DNA of 60,687 bases from Sphaerotilus sulfidivorans (GTDB lineage Bacteria; Pseudomonadota; Gammaproteobacteria; Burkholderiales; Burkholderiaceae_C). Below are positions 40,336 to 48,885 of this stretch, piece after piece. The stretch lies in assembly GCF_013426975.1 (NCBI RefSeq), contig NZ_JACCPY010000027.1:1-60687 (forward strand). The letters run 5' to 3'. The notes below the pieces were generated by a model that worked only from the letters and a program-made list of their open reading frames with translations, ran no database searches and was not told where the DNA came from. The first letter of the stretch is position 1. Each line of letters starts with the position of its first letter. A program made the translations under genes and the position numbers.

Positions 40336-40977
40336 ATGACCACGCCCACCCCCGATGCCCTGACCCTGGCCCTGCAGCCGCTGCTGGTGCCGGCCTTCAC
40401 GCTGTGGGAGGCCCCCTTCACCTGGCTGGAAATGGTGGCCTTCGTGCTGTCGCTGGCAATGGTGGCGGCCAACATGCGGGTGATGCCGGTGGCCTGGCCG
40501 CTGGCCATCGTGTCCTCGCTGCTGTATTTCGGGCTGTTCTGGAGCTACCAGCTCTACGGCGACGGCTCGCTGCAGATCTTCTTCGCGGTGGTCTCGCTGT
40601 GGGGCTGGTGGCAGTGGCTGCGCGGCACCGACCAGGGTGCGCCGCTGCAGGTGCGCCATCTGCCGCGGCGCGCCTGGCTGCCGGTCTTCGGCGCCGGGCT
40701 GCTGCTGTGGCCGGCCATCGGCTGGTTTCTCGACATCCGCACGCCCACCGACGTGCCGTACTGGGATGCCTTCCCGACCGCCTTCAGCCTGATCGGCCAG
40801 TGGCTGCTGGCGCGCAAGTATGTCGAGAACTGGCCGACCTGGATCGGCGTCAACCTGGTGGCGACCGCGCTGTTCGCCTACAAGGGCCTGTACCTGACGG
40901 TCATCCTGTACGCGATCTTCGTCGTGCTGTCGGTGCTGGGCTGGAAGGCCTGGCGCGCGCAGGTCCGCCAGCCGTGA
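40336..40977 (+). CDS. pnuC: PnuC-family nicotinamide riboside transporter
   Basis: A 213-residue protein with about seven TM helices and family motifs: 'WLEMVAFVLSLAMVAANMRV', 'FWSYQLYGDGSLQIFFAVVSLWGWWQW' (in parts) and 'KYVENWPTWIGVN'. PnuC proteins facilitate diffusion of nicotinamide riboside, or of thiamine or riboflavin in subgroups. The NR-kinase-like gene coupled downstream supports nicotinamide riboside as substrate. No TPP or FMN riboswitch is seen in the 189-base leader. The ATG at 40336 fits the family start. Confidence 0.9.
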   Translation: MTTPTPDALTLALQPLLVPAFTLWEAPFTWLEMVAFVLSLAMVAANMRVMPVAWPLAIVSSLLYFGLFWSYQLYGDGSLQIFFAVVSLWGWWQWLRGTDQGAPLQVRHLPRRAWLPVFGAGLLLWPAIGWFLDIRTPTDVPYWDAFPTAFSLIGQWLLARKYVENWPTWIGVNLVATALFAYKGLYLTVILYAIFVVLSVLGWKAWRAQVRQP

Positions 40978-41642
40978 ACCCGGGCCTGGGTGCGGCGCGG
41001 CCGGCGGCGCTGATCGCCATCGTCGGCGCGGAGAGCTGCGGCAAGTCGACGCTGGCACGCACGCTGACCGCCCGGCTGCGCGCCGACGGACTGGAGGCGG
41101 TCTGCATCGACGAATACCTGCGCGAGTTCTGCGAACAGCACGGCCGCACGCCCCGCCCCGACGAGCAGGCCGCGATCGCCGCCGAGCAGAGCCGGCGCAT
41201 CGCCGCGGCTCGGCATGCGCGGCTGCTGCCGGTCGATGTGGTGGTGGCCGACACCACCGCGCTGATGACCGCGGTCTACAGCGAGCTGATCTTCGGTGAC
41301 CACTCGCTGCACGAGGCGGCGCTGGCCGCGCACCGCCAGGCCGACCTGACGCTGCTGATGGCCACCGACCTGCCCTGGGTCGCCGACGGGCTGCAGCGCG
41401 ACGGCCCGCAGGTGCGCGCGCCGGTGGACCGGCTGCTGCGCGGACTGCTGCTGGGCGCGGGGCTGGGCTTCTCGGTGATCGCCGGCCAGGGCGAGGTCCG
41501 GCTGCAGGCGGCATGGGCCGCCTGGCAGGCGTGGCAGCGCAGCCGCGGCCCGAAGCCGAAGATCCGGTGGAATCATGTCTGCGGCCGCTGCGGCGATCCC
41601 GCATGCGAGCGGCACGGGCTGGCCCGATCAGCCCACACGTAA
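40974..41642 (+). CDS. NadR-like ATPase, probable nicotinamide riboside kinase
   Basis: A 222-residue P-loop kinase that resembles the C-terminal RNK domain of NadR. Walker A is 'IVGAESCGKSTLARTL', then 'CIDEYLREFCEQHGR', 'VVVADTTALMTAVYSEL' and 'TLLMATDLPWVADGLQRD'. It would phosphorylate NR after PnuC uptake. The start is GTG at 40974, overlapping the pnuC stop (GTGA). The C-terminal 25 residues add 'HVCGRCGDPACERHG', a Cys/His cluster that could bind zinc. That tail is not part of the canonical NadR kinase. Confidence 0.87.
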   Translation: MNPGLGAARPAALIAIVGAESCGKSTLARTLTARLRADGLEAVCIDEYLREFCEQHGRTPRPDEQAAIAAEQSRRIAAARHARLLPVDVVVADTTALMTAVYSELIFGDHSLHEAALAAHRQADLTLLMATDLPWVADGLQRDGPQVRAPVDRLLRGLLLGAGLGFSVIAGQGEVRLQAAWAAWQAWQRSRGPKPKIRWNHVCGRCGDPACERHGLARSAHT

Positions 41643-41665
41643 CAGGATGTGGCAGCATCGATCGG

Positions 41666-43021
41666 GTGAAGCCGACCGCCCTGCCCTCCACCTCGAACGC
41701 TGCCCGCCGTGCCCTGGCCGACCGGCCGGAGCATCTGCCCTCGCTCGACGGCCTGCGCGGCCTGGCGATCGTGCTGGTGCTGCTGCACAACCTCGATGTG
41801 CTGGCGCCGGCGGCCGACCGGCCGCTGGCGGTGGCGCTGCTGAAGGAGACGCTCTATGTCGGCTGGATCGGGGTGCAGCTCTTCTTCGTGCTCAGCGGCT
41901 ACCTGATCACCCGCGGCCTGCTGGCCAGCCGTGGCCAGCCCGGCTGGATGCGCGACTTCCTGGTCAAGCGCGGCCTGCGCATCCTGCCGCTGTACTGGAT
42001 CGCGCTGCTGCTGCTGACCGTCGCGCTGCCGATGCTGGGCGTGACGCTGCCGCACCCCTCGCACTTCAGCACCGCCTGGCTGTGGCTGCATCTGTCGAAC
42101 TGGACCACGCCCTTCGAGCCTGGCGGCGGGCCGCTGCCGCATGTCTGGTCGCTGTCGGTGGAGGAGCAGTTCTATCTGCTGTGGCCGCTGCTGCTGTGGC
42201 GCATGGGCCTGCGCGATGTCTGGCTGCTGTGCCTGGTGCTGATCGCCGCCAGCCCGCTGGCGCGGCTGCTGATGCTCAACCTGGGCCTGCCGCAGGAGGC
42301 GGTCTACACCTTCACCATCAGCCGCATCGATGCGCTGGCCGCCGGTGCCGCGCTGGCGGTCTGGGACGCAGGCCGCGCGCTGCACGGCGCGACCCGCTGG
42401 CGCAGCGCCCATCTGCTGCGGCTGGCGATCGCGCTGCTGCTGCTGACCGCGGCCTTCAGCGGCGGCTTCCGGCGCCTGGGCGACGCGGCGCAGATCGGCG
42501 GCTACACGCTGCTGACGCTGAGCTGCACCGGGGTCATCGCCTGGGCGGTGCTGGTGGACTGCGCCCACGCCCGTGGCGCCTTGCAGGGCGGCGCCAGCCG
42601 GCTGCTGCGCGGCCGGGTGCTGGCCAGCTTCGGCCGCTACAGCTACGCGATCTACCTCTTCCACAAGCCGGTGCATGACCTGATCGGGCTGCCGCTGCTG
42701 CGCCAGCTCACCGGCAGCGACAGCAGCGCCGATCCTGCGGTGGCGATGCTCTACCTGCTGGCCAGCGGCACGCTGTGCTGGGCGATCGGCTGGCTGTCCT
42801 GGCGGCTGATCGAGCGCCCGGCGCTGGCGCTGCGCCGGCACTGGCTGTCACGGCCGGCACCGAGCACGCAGGCTCCGGCGCCCGCCGCGCCGCCGCTCGA
42901 CCACGCCACCTCGGCGGTGGCGCGCGGCCGGGCGGACGCGGCCCGCCGGCGCGGCTTCAGGGCGCCGGCGCGTCCGTCGTGGGCGATCCTGCCTCGAGCC
43001 AGGCCAGCTCGGTCTCGCTGA
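41666..43021 (+). CDS. Acyltransferase family 3 (OafA/YrhL-like)
   Basis: A 451-residue integral membrane O-acyltransferase with about ten TM helices. Motifs are 'LPSLDGLRGLAIVLVLLHNL' (catalytic region), 'GVQLFFVLSGYLITRGLL', 'FLVKRGLRILPLYW' and 'WSLSVEEQFYLLWPLLL'. Such enzymes O-acetylate surface polysaccharides or lipids. The start is taken as GTG at 41666, 23 bases after the kinase gene, where the N-terminal 'RPEHLPSLDGLRG' context is intact. The C-terminal 60 residues are Pro/Ala/Arg-rich. The last 65 bases overlap the DUF455 gene on the other strand, so the exact C-terminus deserves caution. Confidence 0.85.
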   Translation: MKPTALPSTSNAARRALADRPEHLPSLDGLRGLAIVLVLLHNLDVLAPAADRPLAVALLKETLYVGWIGVQLFFVLSGYLITRGLLASRGQPGWMRDFLVKRGLRILPLYWIALLLLTVALPMLGVTLPHPSHFSTAWLWLHLSNWTTPFEPGGGPLPHVWSLSVEEQFYLLWPLLLWRMGLRDVWLLCLVLIAASPLARLLMLNLGLPQEAVYTFTISRIDALAAGAALAVWDAGRALHGATRWRSAHLLRLAIALLLLTAAFSGGFRRLGDAAQIGGYTLLTLSCTGVIAWAVLVDCAHARGALQGGASRLLRGRVLASFGRYSYAIYLFHKPVHDLIGLPLLRQLTGSDSSADPAVAMLYLLASGTLCWAIGWLSWRLIERPALALRRHWLSRPAPSTQAPAPAAPPLDHATSAVARGRADAARRRGFRAPARPSWAILPRARPARSR

Positions 43022-43784
43022 AGCCGGCATCCAGCCGCGCCTGGCGGTTGAAGGGCGGGCGCAGCCGCGGCGGCGCGTACTGGCGCACCAGCTCGCGGTA
43101 GTGCGACACCGGATCGAGCCCCTCGCGCTCGCAGGCCCAGCGGTACCAGTGATTGCCGATGGCGACATGGCCGACCTCCTCGCGCAGGATCACATCGAGG
43201 ATCTCGACCGCCGCCAGGTCGCCCGCCTTGCGCAGCTTGGCCTGGATCAGCGGCGTGGCATCGAGCCCGCGCGCCTCCAGCGTGCGCGGCACCAGCGCCA
43301 TGCGGGCGACGAAGTCGCCGCGCGTCTTCCAGGTCATCGTCCACAGGCCATCATGCGCGTCGAAGTCGCCGTAGACATGGCCGAGCGTGGCCAGATGCGC
43401 GGCCAGCAGCAGGTAGTGCTTCGCCTCCTCGGCGGCGACGCGCATCCAGTCGATGTAGAACTTCTCCGGCAGGCCCGGAAAGCGGAAAACGGCGTCCAGG
43501 GCCAGATTGATCGCGTTGAATTCGATGTGCGCGATCGCATGCAGCAGCGCCGCACGCCCCTCCGGCGTGAAGGGCGAACGCGGCGGCACCTCCACCGCCG
43601 GCACCAGCCGCGGCAGCGGCGGCCGGCCCGGCAGCCCCTCGGGCGCGGCGATCAGCTGCGCGGTGTCGATGCGCAGGCCGGGATCGCGCGCCTCGAGCTG
43701 CGCCCACAGCGACTGCACCGCGTATGCTTTGCGCACCGGATCGGTCACGCACAAGGCCCCCAGGGCCATCTGTCTCAGGTCCAT
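42957..43784 (-). CDS. DUF455 ferritin-like protein
   Basis: A 275-residue helical protein of the DUF455 family, distantly ferritin-like. Candidate di-metal ligands are the Glu/His residues in 'LLHAIAHIEFNAINLALDA', 'RVAAEEAKHYLLLAAHL' and 'ILREEVGHVAIGNHWYRW', which give the E..ExxH..E..ExxH pattern of diiron proteins. MiaE-like tRNA hydroxylases are distant relatives, but the activity is not known. It starts 52 bases from the divergent carbonic anhydrase gene. Its 3' end overlaps the acyltransferase gene by 65 bases. Confidence 0.87.
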   Translation of the reverse strand: MDLRQMALGALCVTDPVRKAYAVQSLWAQLEARDPGLRIDTAQLIAAPEGLPGRPPLPRLVPAVEVPPRSPFTPEGRAALLHAIAHIEFNAINLALDAVFRFPGLPEKFYIDWMRVAAEEAKHYLLLAAHLATLGHVYGDFDAHDGLWTMTWKTRGDFVARMALVPRTLEARGLDATPLIQAKLRKAGDLAAVEILDVILREEVGHVAIGNHWYRWACEREGLDPVSHYRELVRQYAPPRLRPPFNRQARLDAGFSETELAWLEAGSPTTDAPAP

Positions 43785-43787
43785 CCG

Positions 43788-43793
43788 TAGAAT
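43788..43793 (+). promoter_or_regulatory. Candidate -10 element (TAGAAT) before the carbonic anhydrase gene
   Basis: TAGAAT lies 43 bases before the ATG at 43837 and only four bases beyond the DUF455 start codon on the other strand. Its -35 would therefore lie inside DUF455 coding sequence. No strong -35 is visible. Confidence 0.35.
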
Positions 43794-43836
43794 TCTGCCC
43801 CCTTCCGCCGCACCGTTACCGTTTCAAGGAGAGACG

Positions 43837-44364
43837 ATGGCCCTCTATCAGCTCGGCGAGCACATTCCGCAGATCCACGAGACGGCGCACATCGCCGACA
43901 GCGCCGATGTCATCGGCCAGGTCGAGATGGCCGAGAACAGCAGCGTCTGGTACGGCGTCGTGGTGCGTGCCGACACCGACCGCATCCGCATCGGCCGCGG
44001 CAGCAACATCCAGGACAACACGGTGCTGCACACCGACGCCGGCATCGAGCTGGTGATCGGCGAGAACGTCACCGTCGGCCACCAGTGCATGCTGCACGGC
44101 TGCAGCATCGGCGACGGCTCGCTGATCGGCATCGGCGCGATCGTGCTCAACCGCGCGCGCATCGGCCGGCACTGCATCGTCGGCGCCGGTGCGCTGGTCA
44201 CCGAGGGCAAGGAGTTTCCGGACTACGCGATGATCCTGGGCAGCCCGGCCAAGGTGGTGAAGACGCTCACGCCCGAGGAGGCCGAGCGCTTCCAGCACGG
44301 CGCGGCCCACTATGTCGACAACGCCCGGCGCCACCGCGACGGGCTGCGCCGCATCGACCGCTGA
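43837..44364 (+). CDS. Gamma-class carbonic anhydrase family protein
   Basis: A 175-residue left-handed beta-helix protein of the YrdA/PaaY/gamma-CA type. Hexapeptide repeats are visible through 'VIGQVEMAENSSVWYGVVVRAD' (part), 'NIQDNTVLHTD', 'VTVGHQCMLHGCSIGDGSLIG' and 'GALVTEGKEFPDYAMILGSPAKVV' (part). The three metal His residues fall in 'VLHTD', 'VGHQC' and 'MLHGC'. AAGGAG lies seven bases before the ATG. hslO follows after 62 bases. Real carbonic anhydrase activity is uncertain for this subgroup. Confidence 0.92.
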   Translation: MALYQLGEHIPQIHETAHIADSADVIGQVEMAENSSVWYGVVVRADTDRIRIGRGSNIQDNTVLHTDAGIELVIGENVTVGHQCMLHGCSIGDGSLIGIGAIVLNRARIGRHCIVGAGALVTEGKEFPDYAMILGSPAKVVKTLTPEEAERFQHGAAHYVDNARRHRDGLRRIDR

Positions 44365-44426
44365 CCTTGACTTGCGCCCCGGTGCCCGCACCTGCCTCCC
44401 CTTTCTTTCCGAACAAGGACCTGTCC

Positions 44427-45395
44427 ATGACCATCCACGGCGGCGAGCTGCACAAGTTCATCTTCGAGGGCCTGCCGGTGCGCGGCGTGCTGGTGCGCCT
44501 GACCGGCGCCTGGACCGAGATGCTGGCGCGGCGCCAGGCCGCCGGCGGCTACCCGGCGCCGGTGCGCCAGCTGCTGGGCGAGATGAGCGCCGCGGCCACG
44601 CTGATGCAGGCCAACATCAAGTTCAACGGCGCGCTGGTGCTGCAGATCCAGGGCGACGGCCCGGTCAAGCTGGCGGTGGCCGAGGCCCAGCCCGACCTGA
44701 CGGTGCGCGCCACCGCCAAGGTGGTGGGCGACCTGCCGGCCGAGGCCTCGCTGAAGTCCATGCTCGACGCCAACCGCCAGGGCCGCTGCGTCATCACGCT
44801 CGACCCCAAGGACCGCCAGCCCGGCCAGCAGCCCTACCAGGGCGTCGTGCCGCTGCACGGCGAGCAGGGCGAGCCGATGCAGCAGCTCTCCGAAGTGCTC
44901 GAGCACTACATGCTGCAGTCCGAGCAGCTCGAGACCCGCCTGATCCTGGCCGCCGACGACCAGGTCGCCGCCGGACTGCTGATCCAGCGCCTGCCGCTGG
45001 AGGGCGCCGGCAACCTCGAGGTGCGCTCAGAGGACGAGGAGGCGCGGCTGCACGAGGGCTACAACCGCATCGCCCATCTGGCCGCGACGCTCAAGCGCGA
45101 GGAGCTGCTCGCGCTCGACACCCCGACCATCCTGCGCCGGCTGTTCTGGGAGGAGGACCTGCGCCTGTTCGAGCCGCAGACGCCGCGCTTCGGCTGCACC
45201 TGCTCGCGCGAGCGGGTCGCGCGCATGCTCGTCGGCCTGGGCCGCGAGGAGGTGGACTCGGTGATCGCCGAGCGCGGCGAGATCGAGGTCGGCTGCGACT
45301 TCTGCGGCGCGAAATACACCTTCGACAGCATCGACGCCAGCGCGCTGTTCGTGCCAGCCGCCGACCACCCGAGCGGCAGCGGCACGATGCAGTGA
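44427..45395 (+). CDS. hslO: Redox-regulated chaperone Hsp33 (HslO)
   Basis: A 322-residue holdase chaperone activated by oxidation. The N-terminal domain carries 'LLGEMSAAATLMQANIKFNG' and 'GDGPVKLAVAE'. The C-terminal redox switch has CxC in 'FGCTCSRERV' and CxxC in 'GCDFCGAKY', which together bind zinc in the reduced state. The ATG at 44427 has AAGGA nine bases upstream. The C-terminal tail after the CxxC is somewhat longer than in E. coli. Confidence 0.94.
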   Translation: MTIHGGELHKFIFEGLPVRGVLVRLTGAWTEMLARRQAAGGYPAPVRQLLGEMSAAATLMQANIKFNGALVLQIQGDGPVKLAVAEAQPDLTVRATAKVVGDLPAEASLKSMLDANRQGRCVITLDPKDRQPGQQPYQGVVPLHGEQGEPMQQLSEVLEHYMLQSEQLETRLILAADDQVAAGLLIQRLPLEGAGNLEVRSEDEEARLHEGYNRIAHLAATLKREELLALDTPTILRRLFWEEDLRLFEPQTPRFGCTCSRERVARMLVGLGREEVDSVIAERGEIEVGCDFCGAKYTFDSIDASALFVPAADHPSGSGTMQ

Positions 45396-45458
45396 GGCAG
45401 TGAGGCGGTGCGCCGCAGGCGCGGAGATCCGCCCCGCCGGACGCCTGGCCGCCTGAGC

Positions 45459-45476
45459 CGGACGGTTTTCCGTCCG
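45459..45476 (+). terminator. Possible weak terminator hairpin after hslO
   Basis: A perfect 7-base stem CGGACGG/CCGTCCG with a TTTT loop lies 64 bases after the hslO stop. There is no following T-run, so termination strength is doubtful. Confidence 0.35.
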
Positions 45477-45621
45477 ATTCGGGGGTGCGGGAAACACCGC
45501 AGGCCGCATCCGGCCCCGGCATGGAATCTGCGTTGAGTCAGGACTCCAGCTCCGGGCAGTGGCCGCCAGTGCGGCAGGCACCTAAACTGCAAGGTACTCC
45601 TGTATTCCCAGAAGGACTTCC

Positions 45622-46461
45622 ATGACGATCTCCCTGACCACCCGACGTTTCCTGAAGACCGGCGCCGCCCTGGCCGTCGCGCTGACGCTGGCCGCCTGCG
45701 GCAAGAAGGAAGAAGCCGCGCCGGCGGCGGCCGCCTCGGCCGCGGATGCGCCGCCCGCACGGGTCTATGTGGTGGGTACCGATGCCGCCTACGCGCCGTT
45801 CGAGTCGCAGAACGAGAAGGGCGAGATCGTCGGCTTCGACATCGACGTGGTCTCGGCGGTGGCGCAGAAGGCGGGCATCCAGGTCAAGTTCGTCAACACG
45901 CCCTGGGAGGGCATGTTCAACACCGTCGCCCAGGGCGACCGCGACCTGCTGGTGTCGGCGATCACCATCACCGACGAGCGCAAGCAGACGATGGACTTCT
46001 CGGCGCCCTACTTCGACGCGCAGCAGCTGATCGCGGTGAAGGAAGACTCGAAGGTCGCGAAGTTCGAGGACCTGAAGACGCTGAAGGTCGGCGTGCAGAC
46101 CGGCACCACCGGCGACGAGGTGGTGACCAAGCTGATCGGCAAGGAAAGCACCGCGATCAAGCGCTTCGAGTCGACCCCGCTGGCGCTGAAGGAGCTGGAG
46201 TCGGGCGGCGTCGACGCGGTCGTCGCCGACAACGGCGTGGTCATCCACTATGTGGCCAACAACGCCGGCTCCAAGTTCAAGACCGTCAGCGACACCTCCT
46301 TCACGCCCGAGCAGTACGGCATCGTCGTCAAGAAGGGCAACGCCGAGCTGCTGGAGAAGATCAACAAGGGCCTGGCCGACATCAAGGCCGACGGCACCTA
46401 CGACAAGATCTACACCAGCTGGTTCGGTGCCGCACCGGCTGCCGCCGCCGCATCGAAGTGA
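45622..46461 (+). CDS. Amino-acid ABC transporter solute-binding lipoprotein (SBP family 3)
   Basis: A 279-residue receptor. The signal is lipoprotein-type with lipobox 'LAACGKK' and an Arg-Arg start ('TTRRFLKTG'). The mature protein has SBP_bac_3 features: 'VGTDAAYAPFESQNEKGEIVGFDIDV' (part), 'LLVSAITITDERKQTMDFSAPYF' (part) and 'LKVGVQTGTTGDEVV'. The Asp and Arg of the ligand carboxylate site lie in 'GFDID' and 'TDERK'. AAGGAC lies seven bases before the ATG. The matching permease is at 48886, beyond an antisense GGDEF-EAL gene. No ATPase gene is in the window. A polar amino acid is the likely ligand. Confidence 0.9.
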   Translation: MTISLTTRRFLKTGAALAVALTLAACGKKEEAAPAAAASAADAPPARVYVVGTDAAYAPFESQNEKGEIVGFDIDVVSAVAQKAGIQVKFVNTPWEGMFNTVAQGDRDLLVSAITITDERKQTMDFSAPYFDAQQLIAVKEDSKVAKFEDLKTLKVGVQTGTTGDEVVTKLIGKESTAIKRFESTPLALKELESGGVDAVVADNGVVIHYVANNAGSKFKTVSDTSFTPEQYGIVVKKGNAELLEKINKGLADIKADGTYDKIYTSWFGAAPAAAAASK

Positions 46462-48593
46462 TCCTGCGGCCCCGGTGACGGGGCCCAGACCTGCCACCAG
46501 GCCTCGAACTCGGCAGGCGGCATCGCGTGCGCGAACAGCCAGCCCTGGCCCTGGGCGCAGCCTTCCTGCTCGAGCAGCTCGCGCTGGCCCTCGGTCTCGA
46601 CGCCCTCGGCGACCACCGTCAGGCCCAGGCCGCGCGCCAGCGCGATGATGGTGGTGGCGATGCTCAGGTCACGGCGGTCGCTCTCGATCGCCGCGACGAA
46701 GCTGCGGTCGATCTTCAGCGTGTCGACCGGCAGCCGCTTCAGGTAGGACAGGCTCGAGTAGCCAGTGCCGAAGTCGTCGATCGACAGCTTCACGCCGGCC
46801 TGGCGCAGCTCGGCCAGACGCTGCTCGGGCGCGCCGCCGGCAGTCATCAGCATCGACTCGGTGATCTCCAGCTCCAGCACGCCCGGCGGCAGGCCGTGGC
46901 GCTCGCGCAGCGCCTGCAGCCGCGCCGGCAGGCCCGCGTCGGCGAAATGGCGTGCGCCCAGGTTCACCGCCACCGGCAGCCAGCCGCGCCCCTGCACATG
47001 CCAGCGCGCGACCTGCGCCGCGACGGTGTCGAGCATGCGCTCGCCGATCGCCACGATCAGATCGGTCTGTTCGGCCACCGGGATGAACTGCGCCGGCGAC
47101 ACCCAGCCCAGTTCCGGATGCAGCCAGCGCACCAGCGCCTCGGCGCCGACCAGCGCGCGGCTGTGCAGGTCGAGCTTGGGCTGGTACCAGGCGTGCAGCT
47201 CGCCGGCCGGCACCGCACGGCGCAGCGACGACAGCAGCAGCAGCCGCTCCAGCGAGGCCTGGTGCTGCAGCGGATCGTAGCGGCGCAGCGTGTTGCGGCC
47301 CTCGCCCTTGGCGCCGCGCAGGGCGCTCTCGGCATGGCGCAGCAGCGTGTCGGCGCTGTCGCCGTCCTCCGGAAAATGCCCGAGGCCGATCGAGACGGTG
47401 ATGGTCACCGCATGGCCCTGCAGCTCGATCGGCTCGGCCAGCGCGGCCAGCCAGTCGCGCGCCTCGGCCTGCACCCGCTCCAGCCCGGCATCGACACGCA
47501 CCACCACGAATTCATCGCCGCCGAGCCGGCCGACGAAGCTCTGCCCGCCAGCCAGCACCCGCAGCCGCTCGGCCATCTCGACCAGCACCCGGTCGCCGGC
47601 GGCATGGCCCAGCGAATCGTTGATCGACTTGAAGCCATCGAGTCCGATGACCAGCAGCGCCACCCCGCCGGCCCGATCGCTGCCGCGCCGGGTCTCGATT
47701 GCCGCATGCAGTCGCGCGGCGATCACCTGGCGGTTGGGCAGATCGGTCAGCGTGTCATGCAGCCGCAGGTGATGCGAGCGCTGCTCGGCCTCGTGCAGCC
47801 GCGACAGATCGGCGCCGACGCCGACATAGTGGGTGATGCGCCCGACCTCGTCGCGCAGCACGGTGATCGTCTGCAGCAGCGGATACAGCCGGCCATCACG
47901 CGCCCGGTTCCAGAACTCCCCCTGGAAGCGGTCATGCACCGCCAGCTGGCGCCACATCCGGGCCGCGAAGGCCGGCCCCTGCCGGCCGGAGCGCAGCAGG
48001 CGCGGGTTGCGGCCGATCACCTCCTCGGCCGGGTAGCCGGAAATCCGGCTGAAGGCGGCATTGACCGCGACGATGTCGCCCGCCGCATCGGTCACCAGGA
48101 TGGACTCGCCGGCCGACTCGAAGATGCGCGCGGCCAGCCGCAGCGCCTCGTCCTGGTGATGCTGGCGGGTGATGTCGCGCGCCACGCCCAGCACGCCGAT
48201 CAGCACCGCGTCCTGGCCGCGCAGCGGCGTCTTCAGCACCTCGTAGCGGCGCCGCTCTCCGGTGTCGCGGAAGGTCAGCCATTCCTCGTTGACATGCAGC
48301 CCGTCGCGCTCGAGCGCGCCGCGGTCGTTGCTGCGGAAGAAGGCGGCCTCCTCGGCGGAGAAGACATCCACGTCGGTGCGGCCGCGCAGCTCGGCCTCGG
48401 TGCAGCCGACGATGCGCTCGAAGGCGGCGTTGCAGCAGAGATAGCGCCCTTGCGGATCCTTCAGCCAGGCCAGATCCGGCAGGCCCCGGAAGAGAATGCG
48501 CGTGAGATCGGCACCGGCCGCCCAGAGGCTGCCCCCGTCCTGCGGCGGGGCTGCAGCCGAGCCTGTACCTGTCTCTGATTCCTGAGCGTCCAT
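46410..48593 (-). CDS. Cyclic-di-GMP enzyme with PAS-PAS-GGDEF-EAL domains
   Basis: A 727-residue cytoplasmic signalling protein without TM segments. Two PAS domains lie at about 30-142 and 155-270 (with 'GVLGVARDITRQHHQDEALRLAARIFES' as linker, in parts). The GGDEF domain keeps the catalytic 'RLGGDEFVVVR'. The EAL domain keeps 'GAEALVRWLHPELGWVSP', 'ELEITESMLM', 'IDDFGTGYSSLSYL', 'LKIDRSFV' and 'VVAEGVETE'. Both enzyme activities look intact. A GTG ten codons upstream (48623) is a possible alternative start. Its 3' end overlaps the amino-acid receptor gene by 52 bases, tail to tail, and it separates that receptor from its permease. Confidence 0.93.
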   Translation of the reverse strand: MDAQESETGTGSAAAPPQDGGSLWAAGADLTRILFRGLPDLAWLKDPQGRYLCCNAAFERIVGCTEAELRGRTDVDVFSAEEAAFFRSNDRGALERDGLHVNEEWLTFRDTGERRRYEVLKTPLRGQDAVLIGVLGVARDITRQHHQDEALRLAARIFESAGESILVTDAAGDIVAVNAAFSRISGYPAEEVIGRNPRLLRSGRQGPAFAARMWRQLAVHDRFQGEFWNRARDGRLYPLLQTITVLRDEVGRITHYVGVGADLSRLHEAEQRSHHLRLHDTLTDLPNRQVIAARLHAAIETRRGSDRAGGVALLVIGLDGFKSINDSLGHAAGDRVLVEMAERLRVLAGGQSFVGRLGGDEFVVVRVDAGLERVQAEARDWLAALAEPIELQGHAVTITVSIGLGHFPEDGDSADTLLRHAESALRGAKGEGRNTLRRYDPLQHQASLERLLLLSSLRRAVPAGELHAWYQPKLDLHSRALVGAEALVRWLHPELGWVSPAQFIPVAEQTDLIVAIGERMLDTVAAQVARWHVQGRGWLPVAVNLGARHFADAGLPARLQALRERHGLPPGVLELEITESMLMTAGGAPEQRLAELRQAGVKLSIDDFGTGYSSLSYLKRLPVDTLKIDRSFVAAIESDRRDLSIATTIIALARGLGLTVVAEGVETEGQRELLEQEGCAQGQGWLFAHAMPPAEFEAWWQVWAPSPGPQDHFDAAAAAGAAPNQLV

Positions 48594-48885
48594 GATGCCG
48601 ACGGCCTCGAGAAATTGATGCACTGCAGTAGACCTCAGGAAGCAGGCGAGCCCAAGGGGAACTGCTCATTTTCGTGACATATTCTTCGATGGCACCCCTC
48701 TTGCTGGCTGGAGTCGTGCCTGCGCGATGCCTGCACCATGCACAGGCCATGCCGAGACGGGCCGCAGCCGCTCAGGGTGGGTCCGGCTCAACATCGGCCG
48801 GCGTGGCGCGTAGACTCGCGCACCTGCCACGGGCATGACGCGCCCGTCCCGAACCTTCCACCCTCTTTTTCCTTCCTTCCCGATC

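Noticed and set aside
40147-41790. The glcD frame stays open upstream through pnuC and the kinase gene
   Set aside because: The ATG at 40146 has a strong ribosome site and starts the family domain. The upstream residues are Arg/Pro-rich antisense noise.
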